A DNA stretch of 33,130 nucleotides from an uncultured Chloroflexota bacterium (GTDB lineage: Bacteria > Chloroflexota > Anaerolineae > Anaerolineales > Anaerolineaceae). The stretch covers positions 1-33,130 of the forward strand of contig CACYHU010000073.1 of assembly GCA_902774215.1 (NCBI GenBank), given 5' to 3'. The stretch's first letter is position 1. The number at the start of each line of letters is the position of its first letter. The notes under the pieces were generated by a model. It made no database searches. It was not told the DNA's origin and was given only the letters and a program-made list of their open reading frames with translations. A program made the translations under genes and the position numbers. Below, one piece after another: positions 7,737 to 21,200 of the stretch.

Positions 7737-8771
7737 TTATATTCCGAACTCCTCCCGGAATTTCTTCGGATCCCGCTCATAACTTTCCATCGGCAGCTCA
7801 CCGGCAGAAAGCTTTGTCAGCACCTCATAATAAGCCCGGTTGACCGGGGTGGGAATGCCGTAAGTCAGGCCGTAACGGACAACGGCACCATTCAGAAATT
7901 CCACCTCGCTTTCTTTGCGTCCGGCATGCAGATCAATATAAAATGAGGGCATCTTCGACCCGCGGCCGCCGCCGACAGCTTTCACCAGTGCCGGTTTTGT
8001 GATAAACGAAGGCAGTGAGGTGACCGCGAAACAAAGCAGTTTGATCGGAACACCGGGAATATTCACCGGCGAAATACCCATTGCTTTCATCACAGCCAGG
8101 GTTTCCCGGATCTGCCTTATCTCCAGTTCATAACTGTCCGGATCGGAAAAAACCTCAGCCGGTGTCATATTGAAAATGGCTGACGCGGCATTGGAAAGGA
8201 GATTGGAGATCATCTTCGACCATTTCATCGCCGGCCCGTCCTTCATCAATTCCGCCTTCAAACCCGCTTCGCAGCATTCCCGGACGAGAAGCGGACAAAT
8301 CCGATGCGTGTCGGCGATCCCCATGCCGCGAAGCTTCGCGACCCTGATCGCGCCCTGCTCTCCCCGGCTGATTGCGGTACAGATGGAACAGGGGATGACC
8401 TTCTCTTCACCGAATGCATCCGCGTATTTTGCCTCATTCTCTACCCCGTTCTGCAGACTGAGGATAGCAGGGATCCGTGCGGAAAATGGCTTGAGCGCCC
8501 GGATAACGTCATCCGTGTTGAACCCTTTGACAGCGGTGATGATGAGGTCGATATCGTCATGGCGTGCAAAGGCTTCCTCGGCGCTCCCACAGGCGTCAAA
8601 GCGCTTCAGGTGGTGCATCTCCCCGCTGATATCCTCAATGCGGACACCGTTTTCTTTAAGGTTTGCAATATACTGAGGCTGTTCAACATAAATCAGCGGA
8701 TTGCCGATCAGCGCCAGACTGCCCGCGATATAAGACCCGATCGCCCCGGCTCCAAAACATATAATTTTCAT
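7737..8771 (-). CDS. ketopantoate reductase family protein (PanE/ApbA)
   Basis: An NADPH-dependent oxidoreductase of the family that reduces 2-dehydropantoate to pantoate in pantothenate/CoA synthesis. The Rossmann motif G-A-G-A-I-G-S-Y occupies residues 7-14 at the extreme N-terminus. The middle has S-L-Q-N-G-V-E-N, typical of the family, and the catalytic-lysine region M-K-W-S-K-M-I-S-N gives Lys186, Asn190 and Asn194. At 344 residues it is longer than classic PanE (about 300), and family members act on other 2-oxo acids too, so the exact substrate is open. It lies 48 bases after fmt on the same strand and is probably cotranscribed. The ribosome site is weak (GAGA). No other pan genes are in the window. 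Confidence 0.85.
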   Translation of the reverse strand: MKIICFGAGAIGSYIAGSLALIGNPLIYVEQPQYIANLKENGVRIEDISGEMHHLKRFDACGSAEEAFARHDDIDLIITAVKGFNTDDVIRALKPFSARIPAILSLQNGVENEAKYADAFGEEKVIPCSICTAISRGEQGAIRVAKLRGMGIADTHRICPLLVRECCEAGLKAELMKDGPAMKWSKMISNLLSNAASAIFNMTPAEVFSDPDSYELEIRQIRETLAVMKAMGISPVNIPGVPIKLLCFAVTSLPSFITKPALVKAVGGGRGSKMPSFYIDLHAGRKESEVEFLNGAVVRYGLTYGIPTPVNRAYYEVLTKLSAGELPMESYERDPKKFREEFGI

Positions 8772-8819
8772 ATTGACTCTGTTCTCTCTGTTGTTCAGTT
8801 TCGTCCGCTGGGAATAACG

Positions 8820-9740
8820 TTAATTATCCCATTTTCGATAGCCGCTGAGAAAGGCTTTGCCCGGCATGACCTTTTTCCCGGGCGCCTGCAGTTCATCAAA
8901 GACCACCAGCCCGTCTGCTGCAGCGATCGCGGGAAATCCTTTGCTGACCGTACGGGTCCCAGGGGTAAGATTTTCCGGATTTTCAGCTCTATGGGCTTTA
9001 TAAACCTTAAAGATTTCCCCATTGATCTCAAACATAGCGCAGGGCCAGGGATTATAGGCCCGCACCTTACAGCATAAGGATTCCGCACTCTGAGAAAAGT
9101 CCATCATCCCGTCCTGTTTGCTGATCATGCCGGTGTAACAGGCACCCTCTTCCGGCTGCGGCTGCGGAACCAGCGTTCCGTCAACATAGGCAGGGATGGT
9201 CTCGATCAGCAGTTCCGCCGCAAGCGCAGCCATTTTCTCCGAAAGCGTGACCGTATTATCCTCGGGGTCAATGGCAAGCTCCCGGGCTTTAATCATCGGT
9301 CCGGTATCAATGCCCGGATCCATCTGCATGATCGTGACTCCGCTTACGCTGTCACCGTTCAGGATGGCAGCCTGTATCGGAGAAGCACCGCGCCAGCGGG
9401 GCAGCAGCGAGGCATGAGCATTCAGACAGCCCAGCCGCGGCAGCTCCAGTACGTTCCGGCGCAGGATCTGACCGAAAGCCATAACGACGATCAAATCCGG
9501 GTTCCATTCCTGAAGCTGTTCGATCGTCCCGGGAACTTTCATCCGTTCCGGCTGGATGACCGGGATATTCAATGCCAGCGCAGCTTCCTTGACCGGCGGC
9601 ATGACGATTTTCTTTCCCCGTCCGGCTTCCCGGTCCGGCTGGGTGACGACACCCGCGACATCATAATGTTCTGCCAGGGCTTTCAGCGCCGGAACAGCGA
9701 TCTCCGGCGAGCCCATAAATACGATTCTCAATTTTTCCAT
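8820..9740 (-). CDS. fmt: methionyl-tRNA formyltransferase
   Basis: Formylates initiator Met-tRNA with 10-formyl-THF. Diagnostic blocks: L-R-I-V-F-M-G-S-P-E near the N-terminus, N-A-H-A-S-L-L-P-R-W-R-G-A-S-P-I-Q (Asn and His of the active site), M-D-P-G-I-D-T-G (catalytic Asp), and the C-terminal tRNA-binding domain from about residue 205 with R-A-Y-N-P-W-P. Length of about 306 residues is standard. An alternative ATG at 9752 adds four residues, but it follows the T-run of the preceding terminator with no ribosome site. The ATG at 9740 has GGGAC five bases upstream and fits the family better. No def (deformylase) gene is adjacent. Confidence 0.94.
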   Translation of the reverse strand: MEKLRIVFMGSPEIAVPALKALAEHYDVAGVVTQPDREAGRGKKIVMPPVKEAALALNIPVIQPERMKVPGTIEQLQEWNPDLIVVMAFGQILRRNVLELPRLGCLNAHASLLPRWRGASPIQAAILNGDSVSGVTIMQMDPGIDTGPMIKARELAIDPEDNTVTLSEKMAALAAELLIETIPAYVDGTLVPQPQPEEGACYTGMISKQDGMMDFSQSAESLCCKVRAYNPWPCAMFEINGEIFKVYKAHRAENPENLTPGTRTVSKGFPAIAAADGLVVFDELQAPGKKVMPGKAFLSGYRKWDN

Positions 9741-9753
9741 GATCTGTCCCATT

Positions 9754-9774
9754 AAAAAGGGCGCAAAGCGCCCT
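9754..9774 (-). terminator. terminator between the PP2C-like/FGE gene and fmt
   Basis: AGGGCGC (9758-9764) and GCGCCCT (9768-9774) form a 7-base stem with a 3-base loop; on the minus strand it is followed by TTTTT. It lies 14 bases before the fmt start, so it separates the two genes unless read through. Confidence 0.8.
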
Positions 9775-9813
9775 CATATACTTCCTGTTCTTAAAAATAC
9801 CTGCCTGCCCGTC

Positions 9814-12063
9814 CTATGGAAGCGGAGCCGGCACCGGTTCATCCGGTCCGCCCGGAAGATTCATCGGATTTCCGGCACCTTCCGGACCCGCTGCATCACC
9901 GGTATCCGGGACCATGCAGCGGAAGCCAACATAATAGCTGCTGGCCATGTTCAGATAACTGCGGGCTGCTGTGCGCATATAGGCGGCAAAGTAATTGATC
10001 TCAGTCGGAGCGCAGGACCCGCCGCGGATCACCCGTGAACTGCCGTTTTCAGGTCCGGTCGGGTTTCTGACGATGGAACCGCTGAGCTCCTGCTCCGCAT
10101 CGAGCGTCTTATAATAATTCGCGCTGTACCAGGTGGAAGTCCATTCCCATACATTCCCGGCCATATCCAGCAGGCCGTAAGGGCTGGCCCCTTCCGGGAA
10201 GGAACCGGCAGCGAAAAGATCATTGCCCTCGCCATCTTCATTGACATAATTCGGGATATTTGCCAGATTATTGTCATAATCGGGTTCTTCACTGCCCCAT
10301 GGGTAGATGCGTCCGTCTGTACCGCGGGCTGCCTTTTCCCACTGGTATTCAGACGGCAGATGACCGCCGATCCAGGAGCAGAAACGTTCCGCCTGTTCAA
10401 CAGTGACATAAGTGACCGGATAGTCCTCAAGGCCCGGCATATAAAGAGCCATGTAATAACCCTGGTCACAGACACCCGCTTCAACACAGCGCAGGTACTG
10501 TGCATTGGTCACTTCTGTCTTACCCATCCAGTAGCCGTCCAGATAAACCCGCATCTGCGGAGACTCCTCCTCCGAATCGGCATAGTAATCTTCCTCCGGA
10601 TTGGAACCGAGTACGAAGTTCCCGGCGGGGATGTAGACCATTTCCGCCCCGCTGCGTTCATCAACATAATCATCCTTAACTACAACTTCAGGCGTTTCAG
10701 GTTCCGGCGGAAGAGTCGGGAAAGGCGTGGATGTCGGGCCTTCATCTTCAGCAGTCTGTTCCGGATCTGCATCCGTATCCGCATCTGTCTCCATATCCGC
10801 CGACCCGCTTACCTCAGGGACAACAACCGCGGTCGCGGTCGGTGCTTCGGTTTTCTCTTCCAGGTCGATAAATACCGGTGTGAATGTGGGATAAGGTGTC
10901 TGTGTAGGCCAGGCATTGACCGTTGCAGCCACAGCGGCAGCCTTCTGGACATCCATGGTCGCCTCATAAACCGTCATACTCTCGCGCACCCAGTCGATCG
11001 TCGGGGTAGGTGTTTCGGTAGAGGGGATCAGATTGCCCAGATACTTTTCCCGCACTTCAGCCGGGATGATCCCGTAGCGTGCAGCCGCCCATACGCCGCC
11101 TGCCAGCAGTGCCAGGAACAGCAGCACCAGCAGAATGATCCTGGGCAGATTGCTCTTTTTCTTCTTTTTGCCTCCGGGCTCGTTTCCGGGTTTCCGCGGT
11201 TTGTTTTTACGGATCAGTTCTACTTCTTTTCTTTCCAGGTTCAGATCCGTATCCTCAGGCGTATCGCCATCCACGCGGATCATGTTATCAACCATTGATT
11301 CATCGTAAATCCGGATCGCAGCTGCCGAAGCAGGAACATTTGCATTTTGAAGAGAGGGAGAATTTAATAATTTCTGTGTGATTGTCCTCGGACTGCTGTC
11401 GGACGCAGCTTCAAGGATCTCTTTCTTGCCGATAAAGGTTTCCAGTGAGGCTGAGCATACGAGCAGAATATCTCCGCCGCGCACTTCGATACCGTCATAA
11501 ACATCAGTGGTTATGTCGCGTTCCTTACCGAGAGCTGTCGGGAAAGCCGCGGAATCTCCGCCTTCTCCATAAGCTTCCTCGGGGGTCATTTCCCCGGCCT
11601 GGATCTTTTCTTCCACGACCGCCGGATCTTCCGTGATCTGGAACACTTTGCCGTTGCGGATAATATAAGCTTTGGCCCTGCCAACCGTTGCAATAGTCAC
11701 CTTCCCATCCGTGACAGAAGCCGCGATTGCAGTCGATCCCAGATTATCGGACTGGACCTTCGCATAATTACAGATCTCATTGTTTACGGTCCGCATGGCA
11801 AGCGCCAGCCTGCTCGCGTCCACATAATCATAAGAATGGAAGTATTCATACAAAATCTTTTTGGCAGTAAAGCGCGCTGTTACTTCAGGAACGGAGGTTC
11901 CTTTGATACCGCTGGCCAAAACATATAAATTGGAAGCACCGACTGTTCCGTCCGGTTCTTTTTCATAAAAACAAGAATATTCGGTGGAAATGTCACTGCT
12001 TCCGTGGAATGTATCGGCATACCCTGCAGAATATATCTTAGTTTCGGGGTTGTTGTTTTCCAT
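9814..12063 (-). CDS. membrane protein: degenerate PP2C-like domain inside, FGE/sulfatase-modifying-like domain outside
   Basis: Numbering below follows the alternative TTG start at 12081 (755 residues); the ATG at 12063 (749 residues) has the better look. Residues about 15-262 have the PP2C phosphatase layout but lack the metal-binding aspartates: the usual A-D-G-M-G-G is A-S-G-I-K-G (55-61), V-G-D-S-R is V-G-R-A-K (133-137), C-S-D-G-L is C-S-A-S-L (209-213), and the final D-N-hydrophobic block is A-S-A-A-A-I. It is therefore probably a pseudophosphatase. A K-rich stretch (305-309) precedes one membrane helix (about 313-333). A Thr/Pro/Glu/Asp-rich stalk follows. The C-terminal FGE-sulfatase-type domain (about 490-735) shows M-V-Y-I-P-A-G-N-F, K-T-E-V-T-N-A-Q-Y, L-P-S-E-Y-Q-W-E-K-A-A-R-G, Y-P-W-G, D-M-A-G-N-V-W-E-W and R-V-I-R-G-G-S-C. 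Positive-inside charge puts the PP2C-like part in the cytosol. Role unknown; a signalling receptor is plausible. Confidence 0.85.
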   Translation of the reverse strand: MENNNPETKIYSAGYADTFHGSSDISTEYSCFYEKEPDGTVGASNLYVLASGIKGTSVPEVTARFTAKKILYEYFHSYDYVDASRLALAMRTVNNEICNYAKVQSDNLGSTAIAASVTDGKVTIATVGRAKAYIIRNGKVFQITEDPAVVEEKIQAGEMTPEEAYGEGGDSAAFPTALGKERDITTDVYDGIEVRGGDILLVCSASLETFIGKKEILEAASDSSPRTITQKLLNSPSLQNANVPASAAAIRIYDESMVDNMIRVDGDTPEDTDLNLERKEVELIRKNKPRKPGNEPGGKKKKKSNLPRIILLVLLFLALLAGGVWAAARYGIIPAEVREKYLGNLIPSTETPTPTIDWVRESMTVYEATMDVQKAAAVAATVNAWPTQTPYPTFTPVFIDLEEKTEAPTATAVVVPEVSGSADMETDADTDADPEQTAEDEGPTSTPFPTLPPEPETPEVVVKDDYVDERSGAEMVYIPAGNFVLGSNPEEDYYADSEEESPQMRVYLDGYWMGKTEVTNAQYLRCVEAGVCDQGYYMALYMPGLEDYPVTYVTVEQAERFCSWIGGHLPSEYQWEKAARGTDGRIYPWGSEEPDYDNNLANIPNYVNEDGEGNDLFAAGSFPEGASPYGLLDMAGNVWEWTSTWYSANYYKTLDAEQELSGSIVRNPTGPENGSSRVIRGGSCAPTEINYFAAYMRTAARSYLNMASSYYVGFRCMVPDTGDAAGPEGAGNPMNLPGGPDEPVPAPLP

Positions 12064-12123
12064 GGGTTCTCTCTCTCTCAATTTAAACCATTATCAGGAC
12101 TATCTCCGGTAATCCTTCTATCC

Positions 12124-12129
12124 ATTATA
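12124..12129 (-). promoter_or_regulatory. possible -10 box of the PP2C-like/FGE gene
   Basis: A perfect TATAAT on the minus strand, about 60 bases before the start codon. No good -35 hexamer is evident at 17 bases. Confidence 0.35.
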
Positions 12130-12215
12130 ATACAATCCTTAAGAAAAACATGGATTTTCTTTGAATTTGGGAAAGTAGGATATAGGGGATAGGTTAAAGT
12201 ATCATCGTCAGCGAT

Positions 12216-12279
12216 CCTACCACCTACCACCTACATCCTATAACCTACCACATAATACCTAACACCCAACACCTAATGC
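12216..12279. repeat. degenerate CCTACCA-type short tandem array
   Basis: About 64 bases made of imperfect 7-8-base units (CCTACCA, CCTACAT, CCTAACA, CCAACA). The array runs right up to the stop codon of the ABC transporter gene and probably lies in its 3' untranslated region. Similar A/C-rich unit arrays occur at 26687-26703 and 28725-28782. Confidence 0.65.
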
Positions 12280-14145
12280 CTATTTATACCTCTCCGCCTG
12301 GACAGTGAACAGCCGGTGATAAGTCCCGTCCCGGGCGATCAGCTCAGCGTGGGTACCGACTTCCGCGACCGTACCGTTTTCCAGCACAACGATCTGTGTA
12401 GCGGTGGTGGCACTGGACAGGCGATGCGACACATAAAAGGTCAGCTTGCCTTCCCGCAACCGGTCAAACTGAGAAAAGATCTCCTGTTCCGCGAGCGGGT
12501 CAAGGGATGCCGTCGGTTCATCAAGAATCAAAATGTCGGAGTCATTATAAAAAGCACGGGAAACAGCCAGTTTCTGCCACTGTCCGACAGAAAGCTCCGC
12601 GCCGTCCGCCTCAAAAATACGCATCAGCGGGGTCTGGTAACCCTTCGCCAGCTTTTCGATATAAGGCGCGGCATTGCCCTGCACCGCGGCTTCCCGTATC
12701 ATTTCAGGATTCAGCGGCTTGTCGATCTGCCCGTAGGCGATATTCATCTCCACCGTATCCGCATAGCGGCCGAAATCCTGGAAGATCGTGCCGTAGATAT
12801 CGTAAAGCTGTTCCACATCATAATCACGGATATCCCGGCCGTCCAGCAGGATCTCACCCTGTGTCGGGTCATAAAGCCGCGTCATCAGCTTCAAAAGGGT
12901 CGTCTTTCCCGCACCGTTCAGCCCGACCAGCACGACCGATTCACCGGACCTGAAGTGCAGGTTGATATCCTTCAGCACGTCATGATCCATCCCGGGATAA
13001 CGGAAATAAACATGGCGGTACTCGATCTCATGTGTCCCGCGCCTGACCTGAGCCGGCGGATCGACACGCGGGACAATGGTCTTTTTCTCATTCATGAAGG
13101 CGATCATGTTGTCAATAAAGAGCGTGCCCTCATATATCGAAGCGGTCAGGCCGATCAGCGAAGAAACCCCGGAACCGATGCTGTTCAGCGCGCCGGTGTA
13201 AAGTGTATAATCACCGACAGTCAGCTCACCCTGAAAAACCTTATATGCCACCCAGGCAAAAATGCCGAAGGTCACCAGGCTCATAAAACCGGTGGACGCG
13301 ATATTCCATTTTCCCTCGGAGTAGATCAGCGCTTTCATCCCGGCAAAATATTTGTCAAACACCTGATTGAAGCGTTCAATGAAAAGCGGACCCAGACCGA
13401 AAAGCCGCACCTCCTTCACCCGGTCCTTGTCCACCATCAGCCCGGAGTAATAGTCCATTTTGCGGCGGTCCGTTGAGCGATGCCGCATATATGCCGCGTT
13501 TTTGCCTTTATAAATGTAATTCACAATAGCGGACGGAATAGCGGCGAGGATTATGGCCAGCGGTGCCAGCGGACTGACCGCCCAGAGCACCGCGATAAAG
13601 CTGACCATGGAGATCAGTGTGCTCATCATGGTGAAGGTCGATACAGCGATCTGCAGCGGACGGTGTCCCGCTTCCCGGTTGGCATTTTCCAGTTTCGTGT
13701 AAAACTCCGGCTGATCAAAGGAATGCAGGTCCAGCTCATTCGCCTTAGTCATGAGCTTGTTGCGGATACTGTTGACCACCAGCTCCCCGAAGGTCCGTGT
13801 CAGCATGCTGTCAATTGAAACCACCAGCCGCGTCAGAAAAAGGTACCCGAACTGCAGGATGAGCAGATTCAGGACGCTGTTGAAATCATTGTCCCTGATG
13901 TTAATGAGCGCGTTGATCAGGTTCCGGGAGATATAAGCGCCCAGCAGCGGCATCACGCCGTTGAACACCGACATGAAAAGCATCACAAAAAGCATCCACG
14001 GCCGGGTTTCCCAGACAAGTCCGTAAATATAAAACAAACGAGAGAAAAACCCACCGAATATTTTTTTAAGGTAAGCAGGGATTTCTTTAAGATTTTTCGG
14101 TTTGGCAGGTTTTTCAGCTTCCTGCCGCAGCGGAGGCATGTTCAT
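12280..14145 (-). CDS. ABC transporter half-molecule (permease fused to ATPase)
   Basis: Exporter-type ABC protein of 621 residues: an N-terminal six-helix membrane domain (about residues 30-325), then an ATPase with Walker A G-L-N-G-A-G-K-T-T (Lys414), signature L-S-V-G-Q-W-Q-K-L, Walker B I-L-I-L-D-E-P-T-A-S-L-D and switch His in Y-V-S-H-R. The signature has V-G-Q-W where S-G-G-Q is usual, a variant common in peptide/antibiotic-type exporters. With no partner gene it probably forms a homodimer. The longest frame starts at 14190, but the ATG at 14145 has AAGGAT seven bases upstream and I prefer it. The gene is divergent from the oxidoreductase gene and shares a 350-base intergenic region with it. 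Substrate unknown. Confidence 0.88.
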   Translation of the reverse strand: MNMPPLRQEAEKPAKPKNLKEIPAYLKKIFGGFFSRLFYIYGLVWETRPWMLFVMLFMSVFNGVMPLLGAYISRNLINALINIRDNDFNSVLNLLILQFGYLFLTRLVVSIDSMLTRTFGELVVNSIRNKLMTKANELDLHSFDQPEFYTKLENANREAGHRPLQIAVSTFTMMSTLISMVSFIAVLWAVSPLAPLAIILAAIPSAIVNYIYKGKNAAYMRHRSTDRRKMDYYSGLMVDKDRVKEVRLFGLGPLFIERFNQVFDKYFAGMKALIYSEGKWNIASTGFMSLVTFGIFAWVAYKVFQGELTVGDYTLYTGALNSIGSGVSSLIGLTASIYEGTLFIDNMIAFMNEKKTIVPRVDPPAQVRRGTHEIEYRHVYFRYPGMDHDVLKDINLHFRSGESVVLVGLNGAGKTTLLKLMTRLYDPTQGEILLDGRDIRDYDVEQLYDIYGTIFQDFGRYADTVEMNIAYGQIDKPLNPEMIREAAVQGNAAPYIEKLAKGYQTPLMRIFEADGAELSVGQWQKLAVSRAFYNDSDILILDEPTASLDPLAEQEIFSQFDRLREGKLTFYVSHRLSSATTATQIVVLENGTVAEVGTHAELIARDGTYHRLFTVQAERYK

Positions 14146-14312
14146 GGACGATCCTTGTATAAATATTTTTGAATAATGAAATTGTAACATATACTTTCAG
14201 CCTGTCTCGTCCGTCAGCACATTCATCCGGTACCGGCGGAAAATTCCGGGCACACTGATAAACGTCACAAAAGAAACTGGATTTAATTCATTACACCTTT
14301 GCGGAAAAATTT

Positions 14313-14342
14313 TTCAATACAGTCAAAAAAATGCGTTATAAT
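14313..14342 (+). promoter_or_regulatory. promoter of the pyruvate:ferredoxin oxidoreductase gene
   Basis: -35 TTCAAT (14313-14318), 18-base spacer, -10 TATAAT (14337-14342). It predicts a start near 14349 and a leader of about 150 bases. Confidence 0.6.
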
Positions 14343-14358
14343 AAATCCGCAAAAGAAT

Positions 14359-14430
14359 ACGGCTTCTGCCGTCTTTTTTGCTTGCATTAGGCCTGTAATG
14401 ATCCGGGCCTGTTAGATCCGGCTGTGCCGG
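14359..14430 (+). promoter_or_regulatory. structured 5' leader with terminator-like first hairpin
   Basis: Three hairpins precede the coding start. ACGGC/GCCGT (14359-14372) is followed by CTTTTTT, the form of an intrinsic terminator. AGGCC/GGCCT lies at about 14389-14409. CCGGC/GCCGG lies at 14418-14430. The first could act as an attenuator or a 5' stabiliser. I recognise no known riboswitch class. Confidence 0.5.
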
Positions 14431-14460
14431 TACAAATTAGTGTCCGGTTTTGTCGTTTAA

Positions 14461-17986
<3,526 letters not shown>

Positions 17987-18009
17987 GCGATAATCGCTGA
18001 ATAAAACCA

Positions 18010-18045
18010 AAACCGCGGAAGGAACCACCTCCCGCGGTTTTTTTT
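18010..18045 (+). terminator. terminator after the oxidoreductase gene
   Basis: AAACCGCGG (18010-18018) and CCGCGGTTT (18032-18040), followed by an unbroken T-run to 18045. The 155 bases after it up to the next gene are AT-rich, and I see no clear promoter in them. Confidence 0.88.
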
Positions 18046-18202
18046 ATGGAAGCTGCGATTTGTTCAGTTTGAATCGGAGCTGCCTGTTCTGCTGGCTCCC
18101 TCTCTATGAGACAGATACATATAAACAATAAATATAATTGCTTTGTATACTATGGTATGAATATTGCAGCATAATGAATGAATTATTTAATCGATTATAT
18201 TT

Positions 18203-21200
18203 ATGAAGCAGAGATGGTCTAATATGAGAGAAAAGGATCAGCATTTATCAGCACTGCAGCAGCAAAAAAAAAGGAAAATCTCCAGACTATATCTATGCGC
18301 AGCAGTCTTGCTGGTGATCCTCCTGCATATATCCTCAGGGTTTGCCCAAAATCCATCCGGAACACTGGCCGGAGACCAGGTCATATGGGAAATCGACAAC
18401 GGAGTGCTGATTATCCATCCGGCAGTGGAGAATGATCACCCTGCAGTGATCGATAATTCTTATGATCAAGACAATCCCTGGCCATGGAAAGCATACAGCG
18501 GCCTGATCAAAGAAGTCAGGATGTGGGGAAATATCAGCTGTGTTTCCCTGAAAGATATGTTTTCCAGGCTCACAAATCTGCAAAAAGCCTTCTTTCACTC
18601 CACAGAGAACAAACAGCTTAAACTGAGTGATACGCAAGACATGTCCAACATGTTCAATGGATGTACCGTCCTGGAAGAGCTGGACATCAGCGGCCTCGAC
18701 CCGCTTACAGCCCTCACCGATATCGGAGGCTTTCTTGCCGGCTGCAACAGTCTCAAAACACTGAACATGGATGACCTTGATATCTCATACATTCCTATAT
18801 CCAAAGAATGGGAAAAGATATGGTGGACATATAAAGATGATCCTGATGTAAAAAAAGTTTTGCCTTCATTGGAAAAACTTTCCGCACAGAATTCAAGGAT
18901 CTGGCTGACACCATACAAGGATTGGACCCATTCAAACAGGAATGCTCAGCTTAAACTGATGTGCCATGAAAAAGACGGGGAAGAGATCTGCAATCGTATG
19001 TGGTTCAAACCGGATGTCGGTGCTTCCCGAAAGCCTGAAAAAAGCGGCATGAAGTATGAGAACGGCAGGATCCTGCTGAACGTGAGGGAGTGGGACGATT
19101 TGACCAACGACCGCTGGACAACAACATTGGACAGTATGGAACAGGGAAAGTATGATCAGGAAGGTCCCGACTGGGAAACCAACCCAAACGTGGCAGCCAA
19201 CATCGGCGGCGTCAGCAATAAAGGTTATGTTGACGTTAACGGGAAAAGCACCGACGGACACACCAACATCAACGGTTCCGGCTTTCTCGCGCCCGGTATC
19301 TATGAAAGAACGGATGAAGAAAACATTTACTGGGACAAGCTTCCGGCGGCCTATTATCGTCTGGTGGGCCTCGGCTATGAACCACCAATCGTCAGTATCA
19401 ACGGAGAGGTTATACAACGATCCGGAACGTATAAAGAACTGGAAGCCAAGGTGACTGATAACGGAATAGAAATCAGATCGATAAAGTTTTCCCGTTCTGA
19501 AATAGCCAAAAGCATTACCCGTAAGCTCGATATGGATCCCATCGAGATCATCTATCCGAAGGCTGTCAGGGATATCTACGGCAATGCAAAAAGTATCAGG
19601 CTCACGATCAAAGGCGTCACCTTTACCGACCAGGATCAAATCCCTTTCAATTGCGAAGGAGATAATTATACCGAGGAGGAATGTACGCCAGACCGTCCAC
19701 GGAATAAGTACTCAAATGCGCTTCGTAAAGATGATATATGGTACCGGCGCTTGTTCAATATCTCCCGATATAGTTTGTCTTTCAATAATTATATTAATTC
19801 CGATAGGGGTCAAATGGTGAAAAAGGGTTCCGGAGCTGAAGTGGATTTCACCATTGATGTCGTTGATGCCAAACCGAACACAACGATCCTGTTTTATCTC
19901 AATGACATTGATGTTCCCCGTGAACAGGTCAATGAGAGAAACTGGTATGCCTGGAATGACGACGGGAGCTATGACGGCATCATTTACGGCGAACACAGTG
20001 AAGGGATCCAGCTGCTTGACGGAAACGACCTGAACGAAAAATCCATCACCTTTGCCAAACATTCCGGGCTGGAGATCCGGGATATTCCTGATGTAAATGA
20101 TCCCGCAAAATTAGCGGGCAAATGGATCCTCGCGACCGGCACCGATCGTGATCGGATAAGCCCCTGGTCCTCGGTTTATGTCCGTGCCCATGCGGACGGC
20201 GCGCGTTACATCTGGACCAACGGAGTTGGCTGCACCACCTATATGCTGGAAAACTCACCGGAATTTCCCGAGATCGATCCGGTACTGGTGCTGCCGGAAG
20301 CCCGGAAGCTGCTGGACGGCGCAGCACCGAAAGATAATTATTTCTATGCGTTTAACTTCAAAGTTGAAGATGCAAAAAGAGATGTTCCCAAGGTTGAGAT
20401 ACCCGGGCTCGATCCGCTGCCTAACGCACCTGCTCCGATGTCCCCGCTTAATTCGAAAGGAGAACATACCAACAGAGGAGATGATATTTATTTTGGATAT
20501 ATCAGGTTTGATGTACCAAAACAAGGCACTCATAAAGCTGCCTATGTCTATAAGGTGACAGAGAACATAGAAGAAGAACCCGATCCCGGCATCATCTATG
20601 ATACTGAAACGATTTATTATGCCCAGGTCATCATCACCGGTCCTGTCACTGAAGAAGAAATTGCCAGGGGTACCCGGGCTGATATCTATATGGGAGAACG
20701 GCATTGCGATAAAGAAAGAACGAGATGCGGTGATATCATCTGGGACCGGGATATCCCTGTAACAGTATGGTCTTCCGATATGAAGGATGACAACCTGAGG
20801 ACACCTGTAAAGGCTTGCGGTTCACAGCATGAGGTATTACAGGATGCCAACGGTAAGCTTTTTTACCGCCACGACGGTAAATTTCTGAGCTTTGATCCAA
20901 ATCATCCCGAAGATGAAGGAACAGAACTTAAACCGGTCAGTTCAGCATACTCAAAAAAACATCATCAGGTTTCATGTCCCGATCTTTTCACTTCTCTGTA
21001 TGTTTATGAAGACAGAAACCAGGTGGATTATGTCTATGACGAGTCCAATGGTAAATATTATTCTCCGTTTTGCCATGAATTGATCGAGGGAATCGATGTA
21101 TGGCCTGATCATGCAGATAAACCGATCATGGAAAAGCTGACTGCCTCTGTTCCCAAACATGAGGGAAAATCCGGAGAGGGATATATCGTCCATGTAACGA

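Noticed and set aside
10360-11298. 312-codon plus-strand frame
   Set aside because: Shadow of the PP2C-like/FGE gene; rich in Arg, His and Cys, with no motif.
12316-13476. 386-codon plus-strand frame
   Set aside because: Shadow of the ABC transporter, whose Walker and signature motifs are intact on the minus strand.
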